From Flavobacteriales bacterium (GTDB taxonomy: Bacteria; Bacteroidota; Bacteroidia; Flavobacteriales_F; PHOS-HE28): a stretch of DNA of 46,523 nucleotides. How positions within the stretch are numbered: the stretch's first letter is position 1; the number at the start of each line of letters is the position of its first letter. The translations under genes and the position numbers were made by a program. The notes beneath the pieces were generated by a model. That model searched no databases. It was given only the letters and a program-made list of their open reading frames with translations, and had not been told where the DNA came from. The stretch lies in the NCBI GenBank assembly GCA_013360395.1, contig JABWBQ010000028.1:1-46523 (forward strand), read 5' to 3'. Below are positions 23,975 to 35,940 of this stretch, in pieces.

Positions 23975-24819
23975 GCCAGGAGGATCAGGAGCATCGCGCC
24001 CACCGCCGTGGCGATCCCCGCCAGCTGCGGGCGCTGCGGCCGCTCGCCGAAGAGCAGCATGCCGCCCAGGGTGCCCAGCAGGATCACACCGATGTTCATC
24101 AACGGGAACACGCTGCTGCTGGGCATGCCGCTGCGAGCGAGCGCCTTCACCACGAAGAAGAGACAGGCGTAGTTCACGCCACCGAGCACCAGGCCACCGG
24201 CCCAGGTGCGCGCGTCGCGGAAGGCGCCTTGCTCGCCACGCAGCACCACCGCCACGATCCCCAGCACCCCGGCGATGCCGAAGACCACGGTGGGCAGCAC
24301 CGCCTCCGTGGATGGGGTGGTGCGCGTGCGCTGTGTCCACGCCAGACCGATGTCCACCGCCGCATTGCCCAGGAAGAGCAGCAGCGGCAGCGCCCAGGCC
24401 CGCTGCGTCGACCGCCCATCGCGCTGCCAGGCACTGAGCACGATGCCGATGATGGCCAGGGCGATCCCCACCAGGCCCAGCGGCCGCTGCGCCTCGCCCA
24501 GGAACAACATGCCGAAGGCCACCGTGAGCACCAGGCTCATCTTGCTGGCCACGGTGGTGGCCGCCAGACCGGCGCGTTGTGCCGAGGAGCCCATCAGGTG
24601 GAAGACCCCGATGAACAGCGCGCCCAGCACCAGCGCGGGCGCCCACAACGGGCCGAGATCGCCGGCGGTCCATGGACGCGAGACGGCAAGACCGCACGCC
24701 AGGGCGGTGAAGTAGTTGATCGTGATCGCCGGGAGCAGTGCGATCCTCCGCCGGTCGAACGCTTTGAACAGCAGGAACAACAGGGCCATCAGGACGGCCG
24801 CAACGGTCACCAGCACCAT
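23971..24819 (-). CDS. EamA (DMT superfamily) transporter
   Basis: The 282-residue inner-membrane protein has about ten hydrophobic segments in two EamA halves (LVTVAAVLMALLFLLFKAF; KMSLVLTVAFGMLFLGEAQR; VFPLMNIGVILLGTLGGMLL). The GE-A/R-PQ motifs at the ends of helices (FLGEAQRPL, FGERPQRPQ) are typical of drug/metabolite exporters. The substrate is unknown. Encoded between ribD (13-nt overlap) and yigZ (ATGA overlap), it is clearly co-translated with both. A link to flavin transport would be speculation. Confidence 0.88.
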   Translation of the reverse strand: MVLVTVAAVLMALLFLLFKAFDRRRIALLPAITINYFTALACGLAVSRPWTAGDLGPLWAPALVLGALFIGVFHLMGSSAQRAGLAATTVASKMSLVLTVAFGMLFLGEAQRPLGLVGIALAIIGIVLSAWQRDGRSTQRAWALPLLLFLGNAAVDIGLAWTQRTRTTPSTEAVLPTVVFGIAGVLGIVAVVLRGEQGAFRDARTWAGGLVLGGVNYACLFFVVKALARSGMPSSSVFPLMNIGVILLGTLGGMLLFGERPQRPQLAGIATAVGAMLLILLA

Positions 24820-25865
24820 GTGTCCTCCGGTGTTGTGCCGTTCACGTGCAGGTCGATGCGGTCCGCGGCGCTCGCGAACGAACGCACCGGCGGCACCGGT
24901 GGCAGCGGCGCCCTGGTGCCTGCGCCGAACGCGTGGGCACCGGTGATCACCCGGGCCTCGTCCCAGCGGCCGCGGTGCAGGAAATGACCGAGCAGTTCGG
25001 CGCCACCCTCCACCAGAAGCGACCGCACACCCTTCTCATGCAGCGTGCCGAGGACCATCTCCAAGGGGTCCCCGTCGGGCGGCACAAGGACCTGCTCGAC
25101 CGTCACATCGCGGCGAAGTTCCCCCGTGAACAACAAGGTCGGGGCGGAACCATCGAAGACCTTCGAGGCGGCCGGTGCCACGCCCGTGCGGTCGAGCACC
25201 ACGCGCCACGGCTGCCGACCGGACACGTGGCGCACCGTCAGGGCGGGATCGTCGTTCACCACCGTCCGGCTGCCCACCAGCACGGCCTGCTCCTCGCTTC
25301 GCCAGCGATGCACGAGCACATCGGTCGCCGGTGCGCTGATGCGTTGCACACCGCGTTCATGGCGTGGATGGCGGTCCAGGAACCCATCCGCCGAGCGCGC
25401 CCATTTCAGCACGATGTAGGGCCGCTCCTGCGAAACGCTCGTCAGGAACCGTCGGTTGGTCCACCGGGCCTCCGCTTCGCGAACACCCAGCACCACCTCG
25501 ATGCCGGCCTGCCGCATGCGGTCGATGCCCCGGCCGGCCACCCGGGCGAAGGGATCGGCGTGGGCGACCACCGCACGGCGGACGCCACGGGCGATCAGCA
25601 GGTCGGCGCAGGGCGGGGTGCGTCCATGGTGCGCACAGGGTTCCAGGTTGACCACCAGCACCGCATCCTCCGGCACACGGTCCCCGCCGAAGGCCCGCAG
25701 GCACTCCACTTCGGCATGCGGCAGGCCGGCCGCCCGATGCCACCCTTCGGCGAGCACCCGTTCGCCACGCGCCAGCACGGCGCCCACCAGCGGGTTCGGG
25801 GCCGCCGTGGAAGCCGCCCTGCGGGCCAGCTCCAGGCACCGCCCCATGAGCGTTTCAGGGTCCAT
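24807..25865 (-). CDS. ribD: Bifunctional diaminohydroxyphosphoribosylaminopyrimidine deaminase / reductase
   Basis: The 352-residue enzyme carries out the second and third steps of riboflavin synthesis from GTP. The N-terminal deaminase has the zinc ligands in LPHAEVECL and NLEPCAHHGRTPPCADLL (residues ~49-90). The C-terminal reductase (from ~150) contains LKWARSADGFLD, VLVGSRTVVNDDPALTVR and LLVEGGAELLGHFL. Length is normal and the ATG at 25865 gives the usual MGRCLELARRAAS helix. It is divergent from prmC over an 80-bp gap that holds promoter-like elements for both. Confidence 0.95.
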   Translation of the reverse strand: MDPETLMGRCLELARRAASTAAPNPLVGAVLARGERVLAEGWHRAAGLPHAEVECLRAFGGDRVPEDAVLVVNLEPCAHHGRTPPCADLLIARGVRRAVVAHADPFARVAGRGIDRMRQAGIEVVLGVREAEARWTNRRFLTSVSQERPYIVLKWARSADGFLDRHPRHERGVQRISAPATDVLVHRWRSEEQAVLVGSRTVVNDDPALTVRHVSGRQPWRVVLDRTGVAPAASKVFDGSAPTLLFTGELRRDVTVEQVLVPPDGDPLEMVLGTLHEKGVRSLLVEGGAELLGHFLHRGRWDEARVITGAHAFGAGTRAPLPPVPPVRSFASAADRIDLHVNGTTPEDTWCW

Positions 25866-25913
25866 TGGGCCTTGGTCGTCCGGGCGGGCACATCGCTGCG
25901 CGGCACCGGCCCG

Positions 25914-25921
25914 CGAAGATG
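25914..25921 (-). promoter_or_regulatory. Putative -7 element of the ribD operon (CATCTTCG)
   Basis: On the minus strand CATCTTCG lies about 48 nt upstream of the ribD ATG. It faces the prmC element 12 bp away. Confidence 0.35.
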
Positions 25922-25933
25922 ACGCATGGCGCC

Positions 25934-25941
25934 GATCTTTG
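25934..25941 (+). promoter_or_regulatory. Putative -7 element of prmC (GATCTTTG)
   Basis: GATCTTTG is one mismatch from TAnnTTTG and ends 4 nt before the GTG at 25946, which supports that GTG as the start. Confidence 0.4.
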
Positions 25942-25945
25942 CACC

Positions 25946-29404
<3,459 letters not shown>

Positions 29405-29422
29405 CGGCATGGCCGCATCTGC

Positions 29423-30316
29423 ATGGACGACCGTTTTCGTGGCCTCGGGGTGGCCCTGGTGACCCCCTTCCTGCCCAAGGGCAACATCGATCACGCCGGC
29501 CTGGAGCGGCTCATCGACCACCAGATCGCGGGCGGCGTGGACTATGTGGTGAGCATGGGCACCACCGGTGAGAGCGTCACCCTCACCAAGGCCGAGAAGA
29601 AGGAGCTGCTCGCGCAGACCATCGGCTTCGTGCGCAACCGGGTGCCCGTGGTGCTGGGCGTGGGGGGCAACAGCACGGCCGAGGTCGTCGAGAACCTCAA
29701 CGCCTTCGACATGGACGGCGTGGATGCCATCCTGAGCGTGAGCCCGTACTACAACAAGCCCACGCAGGAGGGCATCTACCAGCACTACAAGGCCATCGCC
29801 CAGGTGGCGTTGCGGCCCATCATCCTGTACAACGTGCCCGGCCGCACGGCGAGCAACATGACGGCCGAGACCACCTTGCGCCTGGCGAAGGACTTCCGGA
29901 ACATCATCGCCATCAAGGAGGCCAGTGCCGACCTGGACCAGATGGGCCGCATCCTGAAGCACAAGCCGAAGGATTTCATGCTCATCAGCGGCGACGACGC
30001 GCTGACCCTGCCCATCATCGCCATGGGCGGCGTGGGCGTGATCAGCGTGGTGGGCAATGCGCTGCCGGCCGAGTTCGGCACGCTGGTGAAGGCGGCCCTG
30101 AAGGGGGACCTGGACACGGCCCGCCGCGAGCACCTGCGTCTGCTCGAGCTGATCGGGCTGCTCTTCGCCGAGGGCAATCCCGGCGGCATCAAGCATGTGC
30201 TGAAGGTGCTGGGCCTTTGCGGCGACACCCTGCGCCTGCCTCTGGTGAACGTCAGCGAGGCCACCGCCGGGAAGCTCTACCAGGCCCTGGCGGATGCGGA
30301 TGTGGTGAGGTTGTGA
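29423..30316 (+). CDS. dapA: 4-hydroxy-tetrahydrodipicolinate synthase
   Basis: The 297-residue TIM-barrel enzyme condenses pyruvate with aspartate semialdehyde at the branch to lysine and diaminopimelate. It shows GTTGES (residues 47-52), SPYYNKPTQEG, YNVPGRT with Tyr136 and the Schiff-base Lys165 in AIKEASAD. Length is normal and the start MDDRFRGLGVALVTPF is standard. It is the last gene of the prmC-ligA-DUF6913-dapA run. Confidence 0.97.
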   Translation: MDDRFRGLGVALVTPFLPKGNIDHAGLERLIDHQIAGGVDYVVSMGTTGESVTLTKAEKKELLAQTIGFVRNRVPVVLGVGGNSTAEVVENLNAFDMDGVDAILSVSPYYNKPTQEGIYQHYKAIAQVALRPIILYNVPGRTASNMTAETTLRLAKDFRNIIAIKEASADLDQMGRILKHKPKDFMLISGDDALTLPIIAMGGVGVISVVGNALPAEFGTLVKAALKGDLDTARREHLRLLELIGLLFAEGNPGGIKHVLKVLGLCGDTLRLPLVNVSEATAGKLYQALADADVVRL

Positions 30317-30503
30317 GGAGGATCGTGCTGCGATCGGCACCACGTCCTGCGTGATCGCGGCCACCGACGGGCCGTTATGCGGGCCCTCGGCACCCCCGCA
30401 GGACCGGGCCCATGCCGATCCGGAAAGGCCCGGACACGCGCCATCGGCGGAACGGACGGCCCGCTCGCACGGCATTGCCGGCGCATGCCGACCTTCGTGC
30501 CGC

Positions 30504-31103
30504 ATGGACTTCCTGGCCCTCGACTTCGAGACGGCCACGCCGCAACCCGACAGCCCCTGCGAACTGGGCATCGCCGTGGTGCGGGGCGGGGTGGTGCGCG
30601 AGGTACGCAACTGGCTCATCAAACCGCGCCAATGGCCGTACTTCAGCCCGTGGAACGTGGCCGTGCACGGCATCACGCCCGAGGCGGTGGCCGGTGCGCC
30701 CCGGTGGGAGGAGATCTGGGAGGAGGTCGTGACCCTGTTGGAAGGTGGCACGGTGGTGGCCCACAACGCCGCGTTCGACATGGCGGTGCTCCGCAGCACG
30801 CTCGCCAGTCATGGCCTGCCGCACCCCAGCTTCCGGTATTTCTGCAGCGTGAGCATGGCGCGCCGGATGTGGCCGGGACGGACCTCGTACGGTCTGGGGC
30901 CCATGTGCGCCTTCCACGGCATACCCCTGAAGCATCACCGTGCGGGCAACGATGCCGAGGCCACGGCGGAGCTTGTGCTCCGGGCCGGCGATCAGGCCGC
31001 CACCGACGACATCGGCTTGCTCCTGCAGGACGCCAGGGTCAAGTTGGGGGCGTTCTATCCCGGCGGGCACCGCACCCCGGGCGGGAAGGTCACCCCGGCA
31101 TGA
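30504..31103 (+). CDS. DEDDh 3'-5' exonuclease (DnaQ/ExoX-like)
   Basis: The 199-residue protein has exonuclease motif I FLALDFETATP at the N-terminus, motif II in GTVVAHNAAFDMAVL and motif III HHRAGNDAEATAEL (His and Asp), the DEDDh set. It lacks any polymerase or UvrB-like domain, so it is a stand-alone proofreading-type or repair exonuclease. The core is ~165 residues, and the rest is a short tail ([17 protein letters not shown]). The ATG at 30504 is immediately upstream of motif I, and GACCTTCG ends 6 nt before it. The 187 bp between dapA and this start look non-coding. Confidence 0.88.
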   Translation: MDFLALDFETATPQPDSPCELGIAVVRGGVVREVRNWLIKPRQWPYFSPWNVAVHGITPEAVAGAPRWEEIWEEVVTLLEGGTVVAHNAAFDMAVLRSTLASHGLPHPSFRYFCSVSMARRMWPGRTSYGLGPMCAFHGIPLKHHRAGNDAEATAELVLRAGDQAATDDIGLLLQDARVKLGAFYPGGHRTPGGKVTPA

Positions 31104-31428
31104 GGGCCCCATCGATCAGGCCGACCAGCCCTTCGGGCCCGGCTTAGCGGCTCGTTCTTACTGAGGCGGCAACGAAGAAGCGGTGTGTTCCGCACGGTCG
31201 TGAGGAAGAGAAGAAGCGAGGAAGCCACGACCATTTTCACATCTTCACTTCTTCTCTTCTTCGTCACCCGGATCCGCCCGTGCAGGAACCTTTTCTGTCC
31301 CACCGACCGAGTATCCTGCATGCCTTCCCCGCGAGGTTCGCTCCAGGGGGGCGATGCATCGTGGCGCTCGTTCCGGCCAGGGAATGACACCGGCGCATCC
31401 GCGGCCGACCCCGCATGACGGAAGGGGA
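31104..31428. repeat. Non-coding interval with a purine-rich imperfect inverted repeat
   Basis: There is no gene in these 325 bp. Bases 31200-31224 (GTGAGGAAGAGAAGAAG...) and 31243-31267 form an imperfect inverted repeat of about 24 bp, with one strand nearly all purine, a 3-base bulge and an ~18-base loop. It lies between two genes that converge, so it could act as a bidirectional transcription end, but there is no clean T-run. Confidence 0.5.
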
Positions 31429-32730
31429 TCACTGCTTCACGAAACGGCGGGCGTCCGCACGTATCCCCCGCAGGCCAAGGATGTAGGTGCCGGGCGGCAG
31501 GTCCTGCACATCGATGCGGTCCCCGTGATAGCGCAGTTCGAGCACGCGGCCCATGGCATCGCGCAGTTCCAGGTCGGATCGGTCCGCACCAGCGGGCAGC
31601 ACCACGCCGATCTCGCCCGTGCGCGGGTCGCCGTACGGTCCCCAATTACCGGAAGTGCCGATCTCGGCCACCGCAGTGGTGCAGGGCAGCTGTTCGATGC
31701 GTTGCCAGATCTCGTTGTTGAACACCACGGCCACCGGGGCGTTGGTGTAGGCGGGGTTCCCCAGGCGCACCACCACCATGTTGCGGCTCGGCACCACGTT
31801 CAGCAACTGGTCGTTCTTGCCCAGCCCGCAGATCATGTCCGGGGGGGCATCGGGCATCACGGGGCCGGGGAACACGAACTGCAGGGTGGGCAGCATGAAG
31901 GACGGCTGGCCGTTCAGCCACCAGAGGTACCCGTAGCTTTCGTTGAGGCCCTGGGAGGGCGTGGTCATGGCGGTGAAGTAGGCCGTGTCGTGCAGCACGG
32001 TGTCGCCGGCCCAGATGCCCCGATTGAGCGCGAGCAGTCCGAACCGGGCCATGCTGCGGGCCCGGCTGAAGTACACGTTGTCGTAGCCCAGGGGAAGCCA
32101 CAGGCCGTCCATCCCGATGCGGTTCCGGAGCCGCGTGTTGAAGTAGCTGCTGAAGGCGGTGCCGGTGGCGCTCGCGATCACGTCGTCCAGCAGGGTGTAG
32201 GGCGCGTTGTGATAGGCCCACCGTGTGCCCGGTGCGGCGAGGTATTGCAGACAGGCCGGGTCCGTGCAGTGGTTGTCCGTCACACCGTCGTCGAGCCCGG
32301 TGGTCATCGTCAGCTGGTGCAGTACGGTGATCTCCTCCTCCTGCGTCGGCGTGCAGCTCGTCCAACCTGGGCCCAGCCAGGTGCCGGTCGGTTGGTGGAT
32401 GTCCAGGTAGCCCTCTTCCCGGGCGATGCCGGTGAGCATGGCCGTGAGCGTCTTGCCCGCACTGGCCCAGTACCACAGGCTGTCCCGGGTGAAGGTCCCG
32501 TAGTAGTGCTCCAGGGCGATCTTGCCGTCCTGCAGGATGATGAAGGCCTTGGTGTTGTGCGCGCCGACGAAGTCGATGAGGCTGTCGATGCGGTCCGGGC
32601 ACCAGCCCAGGCTCGCAGGGCTCAGGGTATCCCAAGTGCCCTGCCCGATGGGCGGGAAGTAGAGGTTCTGTCCGTGCAGATGGCCGGCCGCCGCGAAGGC
32701 GAGGCCGGTGAGAAGGAGCGGGCGGAGCAT
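31429..32730 (-). CDS. Secreted serine hydrolase (class C beta-lactamase fold) with T9SS-like C-terminus
   Basis: The 433-residue product starts with a signal peptide (MLRPLLLTGLAFAAAGHLHG); the ATG at 32730 is preferred over one at 32757. The beta-lactamase/DD-peptidase-like domain has SxxK at Ser90-Lys93 (WASAGKTLTA) and the second motif Tyr173-His-Asn175 (WAYHNAPYTL), followed by an R-rich, W-rich core (YGYLWWLNGQPSF). The last ~75 residues (SDLELRDAMGRVLELRY, LPPGTYILGLRG, RRFVKQ) form a type IX sorting-like domain. It is probably an exported esterase or peptidase; the substrate is unknown. The haem gene upstream ends 30 bp before this start. Confidence 0.87.
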   Translation of the reverse strand: MLRPLLLTGLAFAAAGHLHGQNLYFPPIGQGTWDTLSPASLGWCPDRIDSLIDFVGAHNTKAFIILQDGKIALEHYYGTFTRDSLWYWASAGKTLTAMLTGIAREEGYLDIHQPTGTWLGPGWTSCTPTQEEEITVLHQLTMTTGLDDGVTDNHCTDPACLQYLAAPGTRWAYHNAPYTLLDDVIASATGTAFSSYFNTRLRNRIGMDGLWLPLGYDNVYFSRARSMARFGLLALNRGIWAGDTVLHDTAYFTAMTTPSQGLNESYGYLWWLNGQPSFMLPTLQFVFPGPVMPDAPPDMICGLGKNDQLLNVVPSRNMVVVRLGNPAYTNAPVAVVFNNEIWQRIEQLPCTTAVAEIGTSGNWGPYGDPRTGEIGVVLPAGADRSDLELRDAMGRVLELRYHGDRIDVQDLPPGTYILGLRGIRADARRFVKQ

Positions 32731-32760
32731 GCGGGTTGGCCGCCGGTTCGGCCGCAAGGT

Positions 32761-33234
32761 TCATTCCTTCGGTCCGGCACCGCTGGTCGCGAACAGTTTG
32801 TTGATCCGAAGCAACGGACCGGGACACGCCACAGCATGGCAATTGGCACAACCTTGGACCGTGGCGTTGAAGGTGCTGATGCGGTCGGCGGGGGGAGCGT
32901 CATAAAGCGCCTTCACCTGCGCCAGGTAATGGTCCGCGAAGGCATCAAAGGTGGCGCGTTCGATCTCCAATTTGCCGTCGGTGGGCGTGGCGGTGTGAAT
33001 GGCGGCGAAGCCGGCCGGATAGGGGGGGAGTTCATCGCCGCGTTGCAGCCTGTGGCGCACGCTGTCGGTGAAGGCGGTCATCTCCCGCATCAGCAGGGCC
33101 AGCTCGCTGGGCGGCTTCAGCCCCTGTTGCACGGTCCGGTCGCCGCGCGATGCGCCCACGAAGGATAACAGGAAGGGCAACAGCGCCACCGCCAGGATGG
33201 CAGGTGTGCGCACCTTTTCACGGATCTTGCTCAT
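32761..33234 (-). CDS. Small secreted c-type haem protein
   Basis: The 157-residue product has an N-terminal membrane/signal segment (TPAILAVALLPFLLSFVGAS), a helical middle region (LALLMREMTAFTDSVRHRL) and one haem attachment motif CANCH near residue 130 (NATVQGCANCHAVACPGPLL). It resembles cytochrome c-prime-like or cytochrome c-related periplasmic proteins of Bacteroidota. The axial partner cannot be assigned. The ATG at 33234 sits 7 nt behind a TTACTTTG element. The electron-transfer partner is not evident from the neighbours. Confidence 0.82.
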   Translation of the reverse strand: MSKIREKVRTPAILAVALLPFLLSFVGASRGDRTVQQGLKPPSELALLMREMTAFTDSVRHRLQRGDELPPYPAGFAAIHTATPTDGKLEIERATFDAFADHYLAQVKALYDAPPADRISTFNATVQGCANCHAVACPGPLLRINKLFATSGAGPKE

Positions 33235-33241
33235 GGTGCAT

Positions 33242-33249
33242 CAAAGTAA
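33242..33249 (-). promoter_or_regulatory. Putative -7 element of the haem protein gene (TTACTTTG)
   Basis: On the minus strand TTACTTTG ends 7 nt before the ATG at 33234, one mismatch from TAnnTTTG. Confidence 0.4.
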
Positions 33250-33290
33250 AGCGAAGGCCGCGATCGCGGTATCTCGCCGACCTTCGTCCC

Positions 33291-34100
33291 ATGCAAGCAC
33301 CGGACCAGGCTGCTTCCGATCCGCAGCGCCGCAGGATCCTCACGGCGGCCTTCATGCCGGGCGTGGCGGTGCTGGTGCTTTGGATGGTGCACCTGCTGGC
33401 CGGGGCCTACGGATGGGACCTTGCGCGCTTCGGGCTGTGGCCGCGCCATGCCGAAGGCTTGCCCGGCATCGTGCTGGCGCCGTTCATCCACGGCGACCTG
33501 GAGCACCTGTTCAACAACTCGGTCCCGCTCTTCGTGCTGGGCTGGTGCCTGGTTTACTTCTACCCGCGCGCCGCCGGCCGGGTGGTGCTGGGGATCTGGC
33601 TGCTGACGGGCCTCTGGGTATGGATCAGCGCGCGGGGCGACCGGCACATCGGGGCCAGCGGGGTGGTGTACGGTCTGGCGGCCTTCCTGTTCGTGAGCGG
33701 TGTGCTGCGGCGGCAGCGGGCGCTCATGGCCATCGCCCTGCTGGTGGCCTTCCTTTACGGCGGTCTCATCTGGGGCGTGCTTCCCATCGTGCCCGGCATG
33801 AGCTGGGAGAGCCACCTGTGGGGTGGACTGGCCGGGCTCGCCATGGCCATCGTGTACCGCAAGGTGCCGCCCGCCTTCCTGCCAGACCGTACGGCCGAAG
33901 CCCTCGATGAGCCCGACGGCGGGGAGGCGGCAGAAGCGCACGAGGGAGCTGCGGAAGGCCCGCGCATCCGGATCGTGTATCAGGCCGATCCCGGCGACGA
34001 GGTGGACGACGAAGAACTACGTTGGAAACGGGAACTGGCGCGTCGGACCGAGCTCGACGACCGGCATACGGACAGCACCTGGCCGACCGACGGCCTTTAG
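33291..34100 (+). CDS. Rhomboid-family intramembrane serine protease
   Basis: The 269-residue membrane protein has five to six hydrophobic helices and the rhomboid dyad: Ser123 in HIGASGVVYGLAAF and His175 in SWESHLWGGLAGL, with the oxyanion Asn in HGDLEHLFNNSVPLF (residues 68-82). A cytoplasmic acidic tail of ~75 residues (DEPDGGEAAEAHEGAAEG) follows the last helix. Rhomboids cleave membrane proteins within or near the bilayer; no substrate is evident here. The ATG at 33291 lies 4 nt behind GACCTTCG. It is divergent from the haem gene. Confidence 0.92.
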   Translation: MQAPDQAASDPQRRRILTAAFMPGVAVLVLWMVHLLAGAYGWDLARFGLWPRHAEGLPGIVLAPFIHGDLEHLFNNSVPLFVLGWCLVYFYPRAAGRVVLGIWLLTGLWVWISARGDRHIGASGVVYGLAAFLFVSGVLRRQRALMAIALLVAFLYGGLIWGVLPIVPGMSWESHLWGGLAGLAMAIVYRKVPPAFLPDRTAEALDEPDGGEAAEAHEGAAEGPRIRIVYQADPGDEVDDEELRWKRELARRTELDDRHTDSTWPTDGL

Positions 34101-34259
34101 TGGCTATCAAAAAACACCCGTTGGGCTGCGCGAGGGTCTTTCGCGCCCATGCTTCGTTGTGAAAAGCCTTACAGAGCTACCGGCTATGCTCGGTTCTCAC
34201 GCCTCGCCTGAACGCGAATTATCGCTCGCTCGCTTCCAAAAGCACTTTTGAGGTGGCCT
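34101..34259. other. Short AT-richer non-coding interval between convergent genes
   Basis: The interval contains no gene. A GCGCGA...TCGCGC inverted repeat (about 34128-34146) could form a small hairpin. Base composition is clearly less GC-rich than either neighbour. Confidence 0.4.
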
Positions 34260-34682
34260 CTACTGAGCGCGCAGCACGGCCAGCTCGCGGTCGCCCTGCA
34301 TCAGGCGGAGCACATCGCCGTCGATGCCGAAGCCGTCCGTGGCGTGCAGGGCCGCGGTGAACTTGCCCTCGAGCTCCATGGTGTCGTGGCAGTACATCTT
34401 GGTGGCCCCCATTTCAGCGAACTTCAGGGTGCTGCCCTCCACGGTGTACGAGCCGAAGAACTGGTTGCAGCCGCTGTTCCCGTTCACCTTGTTGCCGTCG
34501 GCGAGTTGCAGGTAGGGCGTGCGTTCACCGAGGCTCTGATCGATGGGCTGGCCGTTCAGCGTCTGCAGTAACCATTTGGAGCCCATCAGTTTCGCCAGGG
34601 CGTCCCCGCCGCCCTTGTCGCCATCCTTGCAGGTGCCGGCCATCAGGGTCAGGGCCACGGCCAATGCCATCAGGTGCCGCAT
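34260..34682 (-). CDS. META-domain lipoprotein (HslJ-like)
   Basis: The 140-residue product has a lipoprotein signal (MRHLMALAVALTLMAGTC, Cys18) and a META domain: SKWLLQTLNGQPI, TPYLQLADGNKVNGNSGCNQ, FFGSYTVEGSTLKF, ATKMYCHDTMELEGKFTAAL. Related HslJ proteins are linked to heat-shock or novobiocin tolerance in E. coli, but the Bacteroidota members have no known role. The start lies 4 nt after the dnaN stop, so it is co-transcribed with dnaN. Confidence 0.9.
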   Translation of the reverse strand: MRHLMALAVALTLMAGTCKDGDKGGGDALAKLMGSKWLLQTLNGQPIDQSLGERTPYLQLADGNKVNGNSGCNQFFGSYTVEGSTLKFAEMGATKMYCHDTMELEGKFTAALHATDGFGIDGDVLRLMQGDRELAVLRAQ

Positions 34683-34686
34683 GGCC

Positions 34687-35808
34687 TCAGTTGTTGAGCA
34701 TCACGGGCATCACCAGCATCAGCAGGTCCTCGCCGGGTTCGCCGGGTTCGCCGGGCAGCAGGATCCCCGCCCGGTTGGGCGCGCTCATCTCCAGCAGCAC
34801 ATGCTCGCTGTTCAGGTTGTTCAGCATGTCCATCAGGAAGCGGCTGTTGAAGCCGATGGTCATGTCCTCGCCCTCGTAGCTGCAGGTGAGCTGCTCGTTG
34901 GCCTCGTTGGCGAAGTCCAGGTCCTCGGCGCTCACCGTGAGCCTGCTTCCGGCGATGCTCAGCCGCACCTGGTGGGTGGTCTTGTTGCTGAAGATGCTCA
35001 CCCGGCGGATGGAGCTGAGGAAGGCCGCGCGGTCGATGGTGAGCTTGTTGGGGTTCAGCTTGGGGATGACGGCCTCGTAGTTGGGGTACTTGCCATCGAT
35101 CAGCCGGCACACCAGCACCAGGTTGTCGAAGGTGAAGGCGGCGTTGTTCTCATTGTAGCTCACGGCCACCTCGGCATTGGTGGCGGCCAGCACGTTCTTC
35201 AGCAGGTTCAGCGGCTTCTTGGGCACGATGAAGCTGGCCGGCTGGTCGGCACGCACATCGGTGCGCATGTACCGCACCAACTTGTGCGCATCGGTGGCCA
35301 CGAAGCGCACCGATTCCTCGCCGAGCTCGAAATACAGGCCGCTCATCACCGGGCGCAGGTCGTCGTTGCCCGTGGCGAAGAGGGCCTTGTTGATGGCCGT
35401 GGCCAGCGTGCCGGCCGGCAGCAGGAAACGCGAGGGGTCCTCCAACTGCGGGCTCTTGGGGAATTCAGCCCCGCTGAAGCCGGTCATCTTGTACTTGCCC
35501 TGGTCGCTGCTGATCTCCACCCCGTGGTGCTTGCCGTCGATGCTGAAGGTCAACGGTTGCTCGGGGAAGGCCTTCAGGGTGTCCAGCAGCAGGCGGGCGG
35601 GGATCGCCACGCTCCCCTTGTCCTTGGCCTCCACCGCCATGGTGGCCGTCATCGTGGTCTCCAGGTCGGAAGCCGTCAGGGTGAGTTGCTTGCCGTCCAC
35701 CTCGAACAGGAAGTTGTCCAGGATGGGGAGGGTGTTGCTGCTGGCCAGGACCCCCTGGAGCATCTGGAGCTGTTTGAGCAGGGCGGTGCTGGAAACGATG
35801 AACTTCAT
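34687..35808 (-). CDS. dnaN: DNA polymerase III sliding clamp (beta subunit)
   Basis: The 373-residue ring-forming clamp tethers the replicative polymerase. It begins MKFIVSSTALLKQLQMLQG, shows SNTLPILDNFLFEV, FSGAEFPKSPQ, SGLYFEL and DAHKLVRYMR, and ends in LLMLVMPVMLNN, all standard in Bacteroidota. Starting at 35808 gives the usual length. A longer start at 35871 would add 21 polar residues (MSEETATVETTAKAQTTSRS), and the promoter-like TATCTTTG is closer to that ATG, so the extension may be real. A small GEPGEPGE insertion sits before the C-terminus. It lies downstream of gldF-gldG-DUF4340. Confidence 0.96.
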   Translation of the reverse strand: MKFIVSSTALLKQLQMLQGVLASSNTLPILDNFLFEVDGKQLTLTASDLETTMTATMAVEAKDKGSVAIPARLLLDTLKAFPEQPLTFSIDGKHHGVEISSDQGKYKMTGFSGAEFPKSPQLEDPSRFLLPAGTLATAINKALFATGNDDLRPVMSGLYFELGEESVRFVATDAHKLVRYMRTDVRADQPASFIVPKKPLNLLKNVLAATNAEVAVSYNENNAAFTFDNLVLVCRLIDGKYPNYEAVIPKLNPNKLTIDRAAFLSSIRRVSIFSNKTTHQVRLSIAGSRLTVSAEDLDFANEANEQLTCSYEGEDMTIGFNSRFLMDMLNNLNSEHVLLEMSAPNRAGILLPGEPGEPGEDLLMLVMPVMLNN

Positions 35809-35913
35809 TCCGGAACGGGATGTGGTTTGTGCTTTGGCCGTGGTCTCCACGGTCGCAGTTTCTTCGGACATGGGTGGTGGGATGGCAGCGGCGCGCGTAG
35901 CACCGATGGATGG

Positions 35914-35921
35914 CAAAGATA
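35914..35921 (-). promoter_or_regulatory. -7 element of dnaN (TATCTTTG)
   Basis: This is an exact TAnnTTTG match on the minus strand, 42 nt upstream of the ATG at 35871 and 105 nt upstream of the ATG at 35808. Confidence 0.5.
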
Positions 35922-35940
35922 GCCGGGGCCCTCGGCCGGG

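Noticed and set aside
23363-25865. A flavin-export role for the EamA transporter because of its overlap with ribD
   Set aside because: Adjacency alone does not show substrate, and EamA proteins are broad in specificity.
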